Part shown: positions 1 through 6,965 of the stretch, piece after piece
How positions within the stretch are numbered: position 1 is the first letter of the stretch
Layout of the letters: the number at the start of each line of letters is the position of its first letter
Origin: a virus
Virus record (IMG/VR): IMGVR_UViG_3300027741_000051
Coordinates: 1 to 64,000 of that record
Length of the DNA stretch: 64,000 nucleotides
Reading direction: 5' to 3' (one strand)
Notes under the pieces: model-generated
What the model saw: the letters and a program-made list of their open reading frames with translations, nothing else
Told to the model about the DNA's origin: nothing
Databases searched by the model: none
Made by a program: the position numbers and the translations under genes

Positions 1-3
1 ATT

Positions 4-20
4 TCGGAGTTGAAGAATGA
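4..20 (+). repeat. Start-site direct repeat, copy 1
   Basis: The 17-bp string tcggagttgaagaatga occurs identically at 4-20 and 109-125, and its last 13 bases recur at 346-358. Each copy spans a stop codon (TGA or the ATGA overlap), an AAGA ribosome-binding stretch and the next ATG. It therefore acts as a stop/start coupling module for three consecutive very small genes. Confidence 0.7.
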
Positions 21-118
21 AGAAATACCCATCGTACTGTTGCCAAAATTGCGGTGAAATGATTGGCTGGCTTGGCCGCATTATGCCATTTCACAAATGT
101 AAACAAGGTCGGAGTTGA
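17..118 (+). CDS. 33-aa zinc-ribbon-like miniprotein
   Basis: A very short ORF starting at ATG 17 and ending at TGA 116-118. The product is basic, with a YCCQNCG motif near residue 8 and an HKC near residue 28, a CxxC...HxC arrangement that could bind zinc. It lies in the repeated start-site module, with an AAGA stretch just before the ATG, and is followed by the 78-aa gene after 3 bases. Function is unknown. Many T4-like phages carry similar tiny zinc-ribbon proteins in early regions, so a regulatory or nucleic-acid-binding role is only an inference. The short length is the main reason for doubt. Confidence 0.5.
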   Translation: MKKYPSYCCQNCGEMIGWLGRIMPFHKCKQGRS

Positions 119-125
119 AGAATGA
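109..125 (+). repeat. Start-site direct repeat, copy 2
   Basis: This is an exact second copy of the 17-bp module at 4-20. It ends the 33-aa gene (TGA at 116-118) and starts the 78-aa gene (ATG at 122). The repeated boundary suggests that the small genes here arose or spread as cassettes. Confidence 0.7.
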
Positions 126-358
126 AAACAGTATGGGTTATTTGCGAGGAAGTGGACTTGGGCTATCATATGGTCAAAGGTTTTGCTTCTTACCACCGAG
201 CGGAATCAGAGTGCGTCCGTATGTGTGAAGAAGCGAAAGCCGAGCAGGTCAATTGGATGGTGAAAAGTGGGACTCAAACTAAAGAGCAAGCAGAGGATTG
301 GGTCAATCAGTATGAATCTGACAAATACTGGGTATACGAAGTGGAAGTTGAAGAATGA
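122..358 (+). CDS. Hypothetical small acidic protein (78 aa)
   Basis: A 78-aa acidic protein rich in Glu, Trp and Tyr, with no membrane segment or recognised motif. It starts right after the repeated GGAGTTGAAGA module and overlaps the next gene by ATGA at 355-358, so it is translationally coupled to both neighbours. No function can be assigned. Position and size fit the early host-takeover genes of T4-like phages, which is inference. Confidence 0.6.
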   Translation: MKTVWVICEEVDLGYHMVKGFASYHRAESECVRMCEEAKAEQVNWMVKSGTQTKEQAEDWVNQYESDKYWVYEVEVEE

Positions 359-486
359 GTGAGAAACAATACGCTCATAGCTTCACTCGCAAAATTGTGG
401 GTTTCGTTTATTGTGCTCATTGTGGTCTGATACGGTTAAACAATGATGCAACATTTAAGTTAGTTAGAACAAGTTGTCCGAGGTAA
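355..486 (+). CDS. 43-aa zinc-ribbon-like miniprotein
   Basis: Opens in the ATGA overlap with the previous gene and ends at TAA 484-486, just before the kinase gene at 489. The product has a YCAHCG motif at about residues 19-24 and a C-terminal CPR, so three cysteines and one histidine could coordinate zinc. It pairs with the CCQNCG protein at 17-118 as a second tiny CxxC protein in the same cluster. Function is unknown. It is supported by coupling, the coding-like cysteine pattern and a tight fit between neighbours. Confidence 0.55.
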   Translation: MSEKQYAHSFTRKIVGFVYCAHCGLIRLNNDATFKLVRTSCPR

Positions 487-488
487 TT

Positions 489-1034
489 ATGAATTATTTG
501 TATATGTTAGTTGGTGTTCCAGGTTCAGGTAAATCCACTTGGGCTAAACAACAAAAATGGTCTAATTCTCCTAATCCCTGTAGTTATATTTCTACAGACA
601 AACACATTGATAGGTGGGCTGAAGAACTAGGTCGAGATTATACTGATGTTTTCTCCACTTTCATGCCAGCGGCCGTAGAGTTGATGACTTGTGAAGTTAT
701 CTATGCTCGCGAAAACAACCAAGATATTATTTGGGATCAAACCTCCACTACTGTAAAAAGTCGGAGTAAAAAGTTTGCTATGTTGCCCGATTACTATGCT
801 ATCGCTGTGGTATTTCCTACACCTGACCGATTGGAACTAAATGAAAGACTTAAACTACGGGTTGGTAAAGTTATTCCTGTGGATGTAATTGATAATATGA
901 TCCAAGGATATGAACCTCCTACATTGAAGGAAGGTTTTAAGGAAATCTGGACATGGAAAGAAACCACTAGAGCACCTATGTTCAATCAGGGACACCGCCA
1001 TCCTATACTGAGTTTCGATATTGTCAAGGGCTGA
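489..1034 (+). CDS. P-loop kinase, polynucleotide-kinase-like
   Basis: A 181-aa protein with a Walker A motif GVPGSGKST at residues 9-17, followed by a DKH segment and a later WDQTS region, as in the AAA_33/zeta-type P-loop kinases that include the 5'-kinase half of T4 PseT. No C-terminal HAD phosphatase domain is present, so it is a kinase module only. ATG 489 is preferred over the upstream TTG at 474 because cgaggt lies just before it and because TTG 474 would lie inside the previous gene. The substrate (5'-OH of RNA or DNA, or a nucleotide) cannot be told from sequence. The stop at 1034 is followed by a promoter. Confidence 0.75.
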   Translation: MNYLYMLVGVPGSGKSTWAKQQKWSNSPNPCSYISTDKHIDRWAEELGRDYTDVFSTFMPAAVELMTCEVIYARENNQDIIWDQTSTTVKSRSKKFAMLPDYYAIAVVFPTPDRLELNERLKLRVGKVIPVDVIDNMIQGYEPPTLKEGFKEIWTWKETTRAPMFNQGHRHPILSFDIVKG

Positions 1035-1048
1035 AACCAAAAAAGTGC

Positions 1049-1077
1049 TTGACAAATACCACAAAGTGGTGTATAAT
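1049..1077 (+). promoter_or_regulatory. Sigma70-type promoter (TTGACA-17-TATAAT)
   Basis: TTGACA at 1049-1054 and TATAAT at 1072-1077 are separated by exactly 17 bases, a perfect consensus. It lies in the gap after the kinase gene and 23 bases upstream of the ATG at 1100, so it should drive the 49-aa HTH gene, the CobS-like gene and beyond, using host RNA polymerase. Confidence 0.85.
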
Positions 1078-1099
1078 GTAATTTTTAACTGGAGATTGT

Positions 1100-1249
1100 A
1101 TGGCAAGGATGAAAGATGTTTATGCAGAGATTCAAGACATGGCTAATAATGGTTATGATACTGATGAAATTGCATTGATGTTGGAAGTTGATATTAAACA
1201 AGTGCAGGCTACATTGGGTCTGACAGTAGATGGAGAAAATGATGAATAA
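1100..1249 (+). CDS. 49-aa HTH-like small protein
   Basis: ATG 1100 follows a strong GGAG (1091-1094). The 49-aa product has two predicted helices joined by a turn (GYDTDEIALMLEVDIKQVQ, residues 18-36), which resembles the helix-turn-helix of sigma-like and small phage DNA-binding proteins. It is first in the transcript from the promoter at 1049 and overlaps the start of the CobS-like gene. The DNA-binding role is inferred from this pattern only. It would be missed by length cutoffs. Confidence 0.6.
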   Translation: MARMKDVYAEIQDMANNGYDTDEIALMLEVDIKQVQATLGLTVDGENDE

Positions 1250-2408
1250 GAATCAAAAAGAGTTTATTGCAGCAGCTACACAAAAGTATGGTGTTGGTGC
1301 AATTATTTCCCGTGACCAAATTTCTGATGTTGTAGAAGAATCTGGTTGCACCTATCCCTTTTGGTTAGTTACTAAAGCTGAACACCGTGCAGGTCGTGGT
1401 CAGTATATTGTTCCCTTTATTCCAGGTCTTGTATCTATGAAAGCAAAAGAACCTGAGCTTGAAACTGTTGATATGGCAGTTGGTCAAGTCCTTTCATTTC
1501 GCCAACCTAAACTGGTTGATGAATCTGACACCTCTATTCCTGTAAAGTATCCTGATTATGTCCCTTTTGGTTTCTTTAAAGACCTTCGCAATATTGTTAA
1601 GTCTTCTATGTTTTATCCCGTGTTTGTTACTGGTCATTCTGGCAACGGCAAAACACTTATGGTTGAACAAGTATGCGCTGAGCTCCAGCGTGAGTGCATC
1701 CGTGTTAACATTTCTATTGAAACTGATGAATCAGACCTGTTGGGTGGTCCTACTCTTGTCAACGGCAATGTCGTCAACCGTGATGGTCCTGTCATTATTG
1801 CTATGAAACGTGGTGCAGTCCTTCTAATCGATGAAGTTGACCGTGGTTCAAACAAACTAATGTGCTTGCAAGGTATTCTTGAAGGCAAACCTTACTACAA
1901 CAAAAAATCTGGTGAGTTGGTACATCCTAAAACCGGTTTCAACATCATTGCTACTGCGAACACCAAAGGTCGTGGTTCAGATGAAGGTAAGTATCTGTCA
2001 CAAATTCTTGATGATGCATTCCTTGAACGCTTCCCTATTACAGTCGAACAGGATTATCCTGATGTTAAGACTGAGACAAAGATTCTGAAGCCTTTGATTG
2101 CTGAAGAAGATTTTGTTACCTGCTTGGTGTCATGGGCTGATACAGTTCGTAAGACATTCAAAGAAGGCGGTACTGATGAAATCATTTCTACTCGCCGTTT
2201 GGTTCACATTGCACGAGCATATACGATTTTCAATGACCGTATGAAGGCTATCACCTTGTGTGTTAATCGTTTCGATGAAGAAACTAAGACTGCATTCCTT
2301 GACCTGTATAGCAAAGTCGATGCAAAAGTCCATGCACCTGAACCTGAACCAGTATCGGCGCCTGCAAAACCAATTGCACCGGCATCTGATGAAGAAATTC
2401 CCTTTTAA
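1242..2408 (+). CDS. CobS/MoxR-like AAA+ ATPase
   Basis: A 388-aa AAA+ protein with Walker A GHSGNGKT near residue 131, Walker B VLLIDEVD near 193, sensor-1 ATANT and an arginine-finger-like region. This layout matches the CobS-like (cobaltochelatase-type) ATPases carried by many T4-like aquatic phages. The C-terminus is a Pro/Ala/Glu-rich tail ending in EEIPF. Cellular CobS works with CobT and CobN to insert cobalt, but no CobT-like gene is visible here, so a MoxR-like remodelling role is just as possible. Start: ATG 1242 has GGAG at 1232-1235, while in-frame ATGs at 1230 and 1239 are alternatives. Confidence 0.8.
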   Translation: MNKNQKEFIAAATQKYGVGAIISRDQISDVVEESGCTYPFWLVTKAEHRAGRGQYIVPFIPGLVSMKAKEPELETVDMAVGQVLSFRQPKLVDESDTSIPVKYPDYVPFGFFKDLRNIVKSSMFYPVFVTGHSGNGKTLMVEQVCAELQRECIRVNISIETDESDLLGGPTLVNGNVVNRDGPVIIAMKRGAVLLIDEVDRGSNKLMCLQGILEGKPYYNKKSGELVHPKTGFNIIATANTKGRGSDEGKYLSQILDDAFLERFPITVEQDYPDVKTETKILKPLIAEEDFVTCLVSWADTVRKTFKEGGTDEIISTRRLVHIARAYTIFNDRMKAITLCVNRFDEETKTAFLDLYSKVDAKVHAPEPEPVSAPAKPIAPASDEEIPF

Positions 2409-2423
2409 TTGAAAGAATATATT

Positions 2424-2777
2424 ATGGCTACAAAACTTAAAGTACGCACTGGCAAACAAAATCGCCACGAAAAAATTACCGTTGTTCTATTGTCAGGTCT
2501 GCCTGTATCACCAGATGATATTAAGGCGTGCTTCAAAGGCACAGACCAAGAAGCAGTCCTGTATCGGTTGCCGACTAATATATACAATATCCGTCGTGAT
2601 GGTGGCGTGATTAAAGTATTCAAGACAGGTCGCAATGTCACCGCATATCAATTAAAGAATTGTAATGAGTTTAATGCAGAAGGACGATATATTGGTCGAC
2701 CTACTACTGTGACACCTGTTGTCCGTGAGGAACCTATCGTAACGCATATTGTAACAGAAGAATTGGAGACTGTATGA
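2424..2777 (+). CDS. Hypothetical protein (117 aa)
   Basis: A 117-aa protein with a basic N-terminus (MATKLKVRTGKQ) and a middle region whose alternating pattern (YRLPTNIYNIRRDGGVIKVFK) suggests a winged-helix-like or beta-hairpin fold. ATG 2424 is preferred over TTG 2409 because the leader TTGAAAGAATAT is also found before ATG 6111. It ends in ATGA overlap with the next gene. Function is unknown; nucleic-acid binding is a guess from its charge. Confidence 0.55.
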   Translation: MATKLKVRTGKQNRHEKITVVLLSGLPVSPDDIKACFKGTDQEAVLYRLPTNIYNIRRDGGVIKVFKTGRNVTAYQLKNCNEFNAEGRYIGRPTTVTPVVREEPIVTHIVTEELETV

Positions 2778-3010
2778 ATGGTTGGAGAAAACGTCAGATT
2801 GCCGATAAAATTGAAGATGATATGACCAATTCAAAATCTTTCATGCAATGGTATGAAGAAAACAATGTAGAGATTACTTGGTGTGTAATAGGAATCTTGA
2901 TAATGGGTACATTAGATTCCCTTACAAAAGGCCATTATTGGTTCGCTGCATGGACGTTTTTTCTTTTAATTGGCAATTATCTACTACGAAAACATGGATT
3001 CCGCAAATGA
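2774..3010 (+). CDS. Small membrane protein (78 aa)
   Basis: A 78-aa protein with a charged N-terminal half and two closely spaced hydrophobic segments at about residues 34-48 and 55-70, ending in RKHGFRK. The topology suggests a two-pass inner-membrane miniprotein. It is coupled by ATGA overlaps on both sides (2774-2777 and 3007-3010). No family is recognised. Confidence 0.6.
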   Translation: MNGWRKRQIADKIEDDMTNSKSFMQWYEENNVEITWCVIGILIMGTLDSLTKGHYWFAAWTFFLLIGNYLLRKHGFRK

Positions 3011-3237
3011 AAAAAAGAGACCGCAAAAACCTACATTACCTATTGAGTTTGGATGAAATGACACTACTTGCGTGGTGGTTGTTGGCCCCTATGCCGGACA
3101 AGGAATATGCAACCGAACTTTTGAAAATGTACAGCGAAGAGCTTGACAACCGTAAGATTTTGTGTTATGATGGTCCCGAGGACGGGAATTTTGCCCAGGC
3201 AAATGACCTAATCAATAGTATTAAGAGTAAATTGTAA
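3007..3237 (+). CDS. Hypothetical protein (76 aa)
   Basis: ATG 3007 overlaps the stop of the previous gene (ATGA). This is a better start than upstream in-frame alternatives, which would lie inside that gene. The 76-aa product looks helical and acidic at its C-terminus. No family is recognised. A near-consensus promoter lies inside its 3' half and points to the next gene. Confidence 0.6.
   Translation: MKKRDRKNLHYLLSLDEMTLLAWWLLAPMPDKEYATELLKMYSEELDNRKILCYDGPEDGNFAQANDLINSIKSKL
3143..3171 (+). promoter_or_regulatory. Sigma70-type promoter with extended -10
   Basis: TTGACA at 3143-3148, a 17-base spacer and TGTTATGAT with the -10 TATGAT at 3166-3171. The TGn upstream of the -10 makes it an extended -10 promoter. 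It sits inside the coding sequence of the 76-aa gene, about 80 bases upstream of the SH3-like gene start. Confidence 0.7.
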
Positions 3238-3251
3238 ATAGAGGATATATG

Positions 3252-3506
3252 ATGAATCGTAAATGGTTTGAAGAATTGCTAAATGACCAAGTTGTGACAG
3301 TGGCTTTCGTTAAAAAAGATGGTACTGACCGCAATATGCGTTGTACACTTATGCCTGAATGGTTGCCTGTCAAAGACCTGCCTGAATCAACTGAAACTAC
3401 ACAGCGTTCTAAATCTGAAACATCGGTTGCTGTGTTTGATTTGGACATTAAAGGCTGGCGTGCATTCAGTATTGAATCTGTTAAGTCGATTACATTCGGA
3501 GCATAA
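3252..3506 (+). CDS. SH3 beta-barrel (WYL_2-type) small protein
   Basis: An 84-aa protein. The pattern VTVAFVKKDGTDRNMRCTL, then DLDIKGWRAFSIESVKS near the C-terminus, is that of the SH3 beta-barrel fold family (WYL_2) common in T4-like phages. It has no known enzymatic role. ATG 3252 gives better spacing from GAGG (3241-3244) than the adjacent ATG 3249. It is the first gene after the internal promoter at 3143. Confidence 0.7.
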   Translation: MNRKWFEELLNDQVVTVAFVKKDGTDRNMRCTLMPEWLPVKDLPESTETTQRSKSETSVAVFDLDIKGWRAFSIESVKSITFGA

Positions 3507-3508
3507 TC

Positions 3509-3727
3509 ATGCCTTATATTAATGTTGATGTTGAATTGGATGATTTTGAAATTGATGATATAATTGAGTATATTGAGCGTAAAGGTTATACGGTAAGTGA
3601 TTCTGATGGCCATTTCAGTGAACCAGATGAAGAATTGCGTTTGATTTGGGAAGCAATGTATCTTGGTAAACCATATGATGCAATGGTGCGAAAGTTTGTT
3701 AGTGACCATACTGGTCGTTTTTTGTGA
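3509..3727 (+). CDS. Hypothetical acidic protein (72 aa)
   Basis: A 72-aa protein with a strongly acidic N-terminal half (Asp/Glu/Ile-rich). It follows the SH3-like gene after 2 bases and overlaps the first codons upstream of the lipoprotein gene. No recognised motif; DNA mimicry is conceivable from the charge but unsupported. Confidence 0.55.
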   Translation: MPYINVDVELDDFEIDDIIEYIERKGYTVSDSDGHFSEPDEELRLIWEAMYLGKPYDAMVRKFVSDHTGRFL

Positions 3728-3741
3728 AAAGTGAGTATATT

Positions 3742-4074
3742 ATGAAAGTTAAATTGTTTGCAGCTGTTGCTGCTGTTGTTCTTGTTACCGGTTGTTCTAC
3801 AGCACATAAAACAGCATGGGAAGTAAATGTGCCCGCAAAAGAAGCAGCTGCACCTACTGTCATTGTCAATATGCCTAAGCCTGTTGAAACAGATACCTAC
3901 AAGTTGCAGAACTATAAAGGTCCAGAAGCAATGGATTCTAACGAACTAGCGATGCATTCCCGTGAATGTGTTCTTTCTAAATTGCGTCCTCGCGTGACTT
4001 ATGTTTCTGTCCGCGCAGAAGCAGGTAAGATTTTGGTGCCTGTGTCTGTTAACTGCGAACCTTACATCCAATAA
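3742..4074 (+). CDS. Phage-encoded lipoprotein
   Basis: A 110-aa protein with a lipoprotein signal peptide: KVK, a hydrophobic stretch and the lipobox LVTGC with the lipidated Cys at residue 18. The mature part has two further cysteines (RECVLS and VNCEP) that could form a disulfide in the periplasm. ATG 3742 is chosen over GTG 3724 because it puts the signal peptide at the N-terminus. Possible roles are superinfection exclusion or a spanin-like function, but no Rz-like partner overlaps it. Confidence 0.7.
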   Translation: MKVKLFAAVAAVVLVTGCSTAHKTAWEVNVPAKEAAAPTVIVNMPKPVETDTYKLQNYKGPEAMDSNELAMHSRECVLSKLRPRVTYVSVRAEAGKILVPVSVNCEPYIQ

Positions 4075-4076
4075 AA

Positions 4077-4574
4077 ATGTATTTTATTTACATGCCAGTT
4101 TTTTGGATGTGTTTCATTTCTTCTGGCGGAAATTGTCAGTTTATGCAATCTGAATATACATCTTATTATAGAACACCTTCATCCTGTGCAAGGATTCTTG
4201 AAAGAGATAAAAAATCTATATTAGATAAATTTAAGAAAGAGAAGAATCAACCAGATATATTTGGTTCCACTTGTATTTCAACTGTTATACAAAATCCTAA
4301 ATTTGCCGAAGAACAGAGTGAAATCAAATATGAAAGCAAAAATGTAGAAAATTCTTTCAATTTAGATGTAAGTGCTTATAAAACCAAAGTAATCAAGGCT
4401 CCCGATTTGGATGAACTCGAAAAAGAAGTTGAAATTGCAACTAAAAAACCTGTAGCCAAAACTAAAGAGATTGAATATATTTTGAATGAAGCTCCTAAAT
4501 CTTATATTCTTGATTGTATGCAATATATGAATCTTTCAAAAAGTGATTGTGAGAAAAACTGGTTTATCAAATAA
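4077..4574 (+). CDS. Hypothetical exported or membrane protein (165 aa)
   Basis: A 165-aa protein with a hydrophobic, aromatic N-terminus (MYFIYMPVFWMCFISS) that could be a signal anchor, then a Lys/Glu-rich body with four or more cysteines. It starts 2 bases after the lipoprotein stop, without a clear ribosome-binding site, so it is probably coupled. Together the two genes look like a small envelope-directed pair. Function unknown. Confidence 0.5.
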   Translation: MYFIYMPVFWMCFISSGGNCQFMQSEYTSYYRTPSSCARILERDKKSILDKFKKEKNQPDIFGSTCISTVIQNPKFAEEQSEIKYESKNVENSFNLDVSAYKTKVIKAPDLDELEKEVEIATKKPVAKTKEIEYILNEAPKSYILDCMQYMNLSKSDCEKNWFIK

Positions 4575-4589
4575 CATAAAGGGAATAAT

Positions 4590-5267
4590 ATGAAAATTAA
4601 AATTGGTCCTTATATCGATTGGATTGGCCCATATCAAATTGCAGATATGCTTTGCTTTTGGGTCAAACCAGTAAAAGATGAACATGGCTTTAAAGATAAA
4701 CCAGATTGGGTACACGAATTTGGTAAACGCTTAAGTAAAAACAGCAAAGGTGAGGAATCACTTCTGTCTAAGTTTTGCCACTGGGTACATTCAAAAAGAA
4801 AACAAACTGTCAAGGTAAAGATTGATAGTTGGGATACTTGGAACATGGATGGAACATTGGCTTTGATTATTTTGCCAATGTTGAAACAACTAAGAGATAA
4901 AAAACACGGTGCACCATATGTTCGTGATGAAGATGTACCTGAAGGTTTGAATCTCCGTTCCACTGAAGCACCACCTAAAGAAAATGAGTGGGACACCGAT
5001 GAAAACCATTTCAAGCGCTGGGATTGGGTACTTGATGAAATCATTTGGGGTTTTGAACAGGAACATCCTGATTGTGATTGGGATGCTCAATACCATACCG
5101 GTGTACATGACAGTGAATGGATTAAATTAGACAATGGTATGTTTGAAATGAAGAAAACGGATAAAGATACCAGTCATTTTGATGCTGAAGGTTACAAGGC
5201 ACATTCGGATCGTATTGACAATGCTATGCTTCTATTTGGCCGTTACTACAGAGGTCTTTGGGATTGA
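4590..5267 (+). CDS. Conserved phage hypothetical protein (225 aa)
   Basis: A 225-aa, Trp- and Asp-rich protein preceded by AAGGGAAT. It starts MKIKIGPYIDWIGPYQIAD and contains a DSWDTWNMDGTLALIILP segment typical of a conserved uncharacterised phage family that I recognise by pattern but cannot name. It overlaps the next tiny gene by TGATG at 5265-5269. No catalytic motif is evident. Confidence 0.65.
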   Translation: MKIKIGPYIDWIGPYQIADMLCFWVKPVKDEHGFKDKPDWVHEFGKRLSKNSKGEESLLSKFCHWVHSKRKQTVKVKIDSWDTWNMDGTLALIILPMLKQLRDKKHGAPYVRDEDVPEGLNLRSTEAPPKENEWDTDENHFKRWDWVLDEIIWGFEQEHPDCDWDAQYHTGVHDSEWIKLDNGMFEMKKTDKDTSHFDAEGYKAHSDRIDNAMLLFGRYYRGLWD

Positions 5268-5410
5268 TGGACTATAACATGATTGGTCGTGAATTGGTTG
5301 AAATGTTTGGTGATAAACTGCCTAATCCTATACATGAACCAATTCGTTTTGCGTACTATATAAAATTATATAACTATCAAAAGGCGGTGAAAAATGAGCC
5401 ACAAGGATGA
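5267..5410 (+). CDS. 47-aa hypothetical protein
   Basis: Starts in the TGATG overlap with the 225-aa gene and ends at TGA 5408-5410, overlapping the next gene by 17 bases. The product, MDYNMIGRELVEMFGDKLPN..., is a plausible helical miniprotein. Support comes from coupling on both sides. Function unknown. Confidence 0.5.
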   Translation: MDYNMIGRELVEMFGDKLPNPIHEPIRFAYYIKLYNYQKAVKNEPQG

Positions 5411-5681
5411 CAAATTCAAACACAGCAAACGCCTACTCAAAGATGAGAATGCTGTAAACAAACAGGCTAAAATTGCCAAAGCATTTGGTGTTCAGGTTAA
5501 AGAACCACATAAGTTTGCCAAGAAACATGCAATGAATTGTGGCAATCCAAATTGTGTAATGTGTGGTAATCCACGCAAAGTATTTAAAGAACCAACACAA
5601 CAAGAAAAACGCCTGTTTCAAGATGTTGATGCACACACAAACAAACATAGTAATGGTCTAGTTAATGAAATCGATATTTAA
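5394..5681 (+). CDS. Cys-rich small protein, zinc-binding type (95 aa)
   Basis: A 95-aa, Lys/His-rich protein with the motif NCGNPNCVMCGNPRK (about residues 48-62), a Cx4CxxC arrangement that probably binds zinc, and a C-terminal HTNKHSNG segment. This small family is common in T4-like phages but has no known function. ATG 5394 follows GGCGGTGA. It overlaps both neighbours. Confidence 0.65.
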   Translation: MSHKDDKFKHSKRLLKDENAVNKQAKIAKAFGVQVKEPHKFAKKHAMNCGNPNCVMCGNPRKVFKEPTQQEKRLFQDVDAHTNKHSNGLVNEIDI

Positions 5682-5922
5682 TTATTTTGAGGCGAAGAAT
5701 AGGTTGCGTGAAGCCAAAAAAACTATCCTAATGATGGGTGGTGAAGATGAATGTCAACCTATGCTTCTAGGCCAAAGAGATTTCTTGGAATTAGAAGTTG
5801 ATTATTACCATGATGAAATGGTATCCTTAGGATATAAGACCTTGACAATCGTTTGTCTTTGTGTTATACTGTATCTTGCTAACCACTTTTTAGGATTATA
5901 TGAAAACCCCTTCCACTTTTAA
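5665..5922 (+). CDS. Small C-terminally anchored membrane protein (85 aa)
   Basis: An 85-aa protein. Residues 1-55 are charged and helical; residues 56-78 form one hydrophobic segment (TLTIVCLCVILYLANHF). This indicates a tail-anchored or single-pass inner-membrane protein. It overlaps the previous gene by 17 bases. A strong promoter lies inside its 3' part. Confidence 0.55.
   Translation: MKSIFNYFEAKNRLREAKKTILMMGGEDECQPMLLGQRDFLELEVDYYHDEMVSLGYKTLTIVCLCVILYLANHFLGLYENPFHF
5842..5870 (+). promoter_or_regulatory. Sigma70-type promoter with extended -10
   Basis: TTGACA at 5842-5847, a 17-base spacer and TGTTATACT with the -10 TATACT at 5865-5870. It lies inside the 3' end of the preceding gene and 30 bases before ATG 5900. 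Confidence 0.75.
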
Positions 5923-6079
5923 ACTATCTAAAAGAAACAAAACTATGATTGCGCTATTGCCATTTGTGAATAAAGAACAACGCAACGCATTTAAACAAAA
6001 TATGATTCAAGCTCAATACATTGCTTCAACATCCGAACGACAACAGATGGGTGTAAATGCTAAGGGCAAAGACGAATAA
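5900..6079 (+). CDS. 59-aa basic protein
   Basis: ATG 5900 follows TTAGGATTAT (an AGGA site) and the ORF ends at TAA 6077-6079. The 59-aa product is basic (TFKLSKRNKT at its N-terminus) with an FVNKEQRNAFKQNMIQAQY helix, a pattern shared by short conserved phage proteins. It is the first gene of the transcript from the promoter at 5842. Function unknown. Confidence 0.55.
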   Translation: MKTPSTFKLSKRNKTMIALLPFVNKEQRNAFKQNMIQAQYIASTSERQQMGVNAKGKDE

Positions 6080-6082
6080 ATA
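6075..6082 (+). promoter_or_regulatory. Candidate T4-type late promoter (AATAAATA)
   Basis: AATAAATA fits the NATAAATA octamer of T4-like aquatic phages and lies 29 bases before ATG 6111, in the gap after the 59-aa gene. Confidence 0.45.
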
Positions 6083-6110
6083 CAACCCACAACTAACTTG
6101 AAAGAATATT

Positions 6111-6425
6111 ATGAGCACATTTATCGAAGTATTTTCTGTTGAAAAAAACACCAAAGTAATTATCAATCTAGATTCAATTCTAGAAATTGCACCGCTGCGT
6201 GAAGGTGGTTGTAATCTGTTTTTCCCTGATGCTGCGGCAGTTGGTGGTAAAAACTCTATGAAGGTTACAGATTCTTATACAATGTTCCAACAATTTGCAT
6301 TGCAGACAGTAACACCTGAAGACATTGCAACACGAATTCAAAGAATGCAACCGCAAGAAGAACGCCGTGGTCCAGGCCGCCCACCGAAAGTAACTATGGG
6401 TAATACTACTGCTGGTCTTGAATAA
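6111..6425 (+). CDS. Hypothetical protein with AT-hook-like tail (104 aa)
   Basis: A 104-aa protein. The N-terminal 75 residues form an alternating beta pattern. The C-terminus carries RRGPGRPPK (residues 85-93), which matches the core of an AT-hook, a minor-groove DNA-binding motif. The leader CTTGAAAGAATATTATG is nearly the same as that before the gene at 2424. It overlaps the MazG-like gene by one base (TAATG). DNA binding is inferred only from the hook. Confidence 0.6.
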   Translation: MSTFIEVFSVEKNTKVIINLDSILEIAPLREGGCNLFFPDAAAVGGKNSMKVTDSYTMFQQFALQTVTPEDIATRIQRMQPQEERRGPGRPPKVTMGNTTAGLE

Positions 6426-6697
6426 TGGATAATAACCGCGAAGTATTGTTAATTGCACAAGAAGAATGTGCAGAGGTGATACAAGCGATTAGTAAGTGTT
6501 TTAGGTTTGGCCTCGATAACATCAAGCCAAACACAAATAAAACTAATCGTGAACACCTAGAAGAAGAAATTGGTGACCTGATGGCTATGGTTTACATTTG
6601 TTATGATTTGAAAATTATTAATCCTGTCAAGGTGCTTGAAGCACAAGAAAACAAAATTCACAAACTTAAAAAATGGTCTACAGTATTTGATGAGTAA
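6425..6697 (+). CDS. MazG-like nucleotide pyrophosphohydrolase
   Basis: A 90-aa all-alpha protein with the metal-binding pairs of the MazG/NTP-PPase fold: EECAE at residues 13-17 and EEIGD at 47-51. The length matches single-domain phage MazG-like proteins. Such enzymes hydrolyse (d)NTPs to (d)NMP and PPi and may also adjust alarmone or nucleotide pools during infection. The exact substrate is not shown by sequence. It starts in a TAATG overlap and itself overlaps the next gene. Confidence 0.8.
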   Translation: MDNNREVLLIAQEECAEVIQAISKCFRFGLDNIKPNTNKTNREHLEEEIGDLMAMVYICYDLKIINPVKVLEAQENKIHKLKKWSTVFDE

Positions 6698-6965
6698 TAT
6701 TTTAAAATGGATTAGTAATGATTACGAAAGCAATAGAGTACGTTTTTATTTTGAGATCCTTGCTTGGGCTTTATCTGTTGGTTGTGCTATCACTATGGCC
6801 CTCACCGTGCCTAATCCTCCCCTTCTTATCATGTACCCAATCTGGATTACAGGTTGTCTTATATACGCTGGGTGCGCTTATACTCGGCGTTCCTTTGGTA
6901 TGCTTGCTAATTATTTCCTATTGGTCACCATCGACTCTATCGGACTATTAAGAATGATATTATGA
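6690..6965 (+). CDS. Small integral membrane protein (91 aa)
   Basis: ATG 6690 is inside the end of the MazG-like gene and gives a 91-aa protein with an amphipathic N-terminus and about three hydrophobic segments (residues ~21-37, 43-61 and 70-90). The upstream in-frame ATG lies too deep in the previous gene. No family is recognised. It overlaps the next gene by 4 bases. Confidence 0.55.
   Translation: MSNILKWISNDYESNRVRFYFEILAWALSVGCAITMALTVPNPPLLIMYPIWITGCLIYAGCAYTRRSFGMLANYFLLVTIDSIGLLRMIL

Noticed and set aside
3742-4574. Rz/Rz1 spanin pair
   Set aside because: The lipoprotein is followed, not overlapped, by a longer protein, and neither has the proline-rich Rz1 or coiled-coil Rz layout; the endolysin is 8 kb away.
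5394-5681. Homing endonuclease or HNH from the Cys/His-rich motif
   Set aside because: Only one Cx4CxxC cluster is present, with no HNH, GIY-YIG or LAGLIDADG motif, and the protein is 95 aa.
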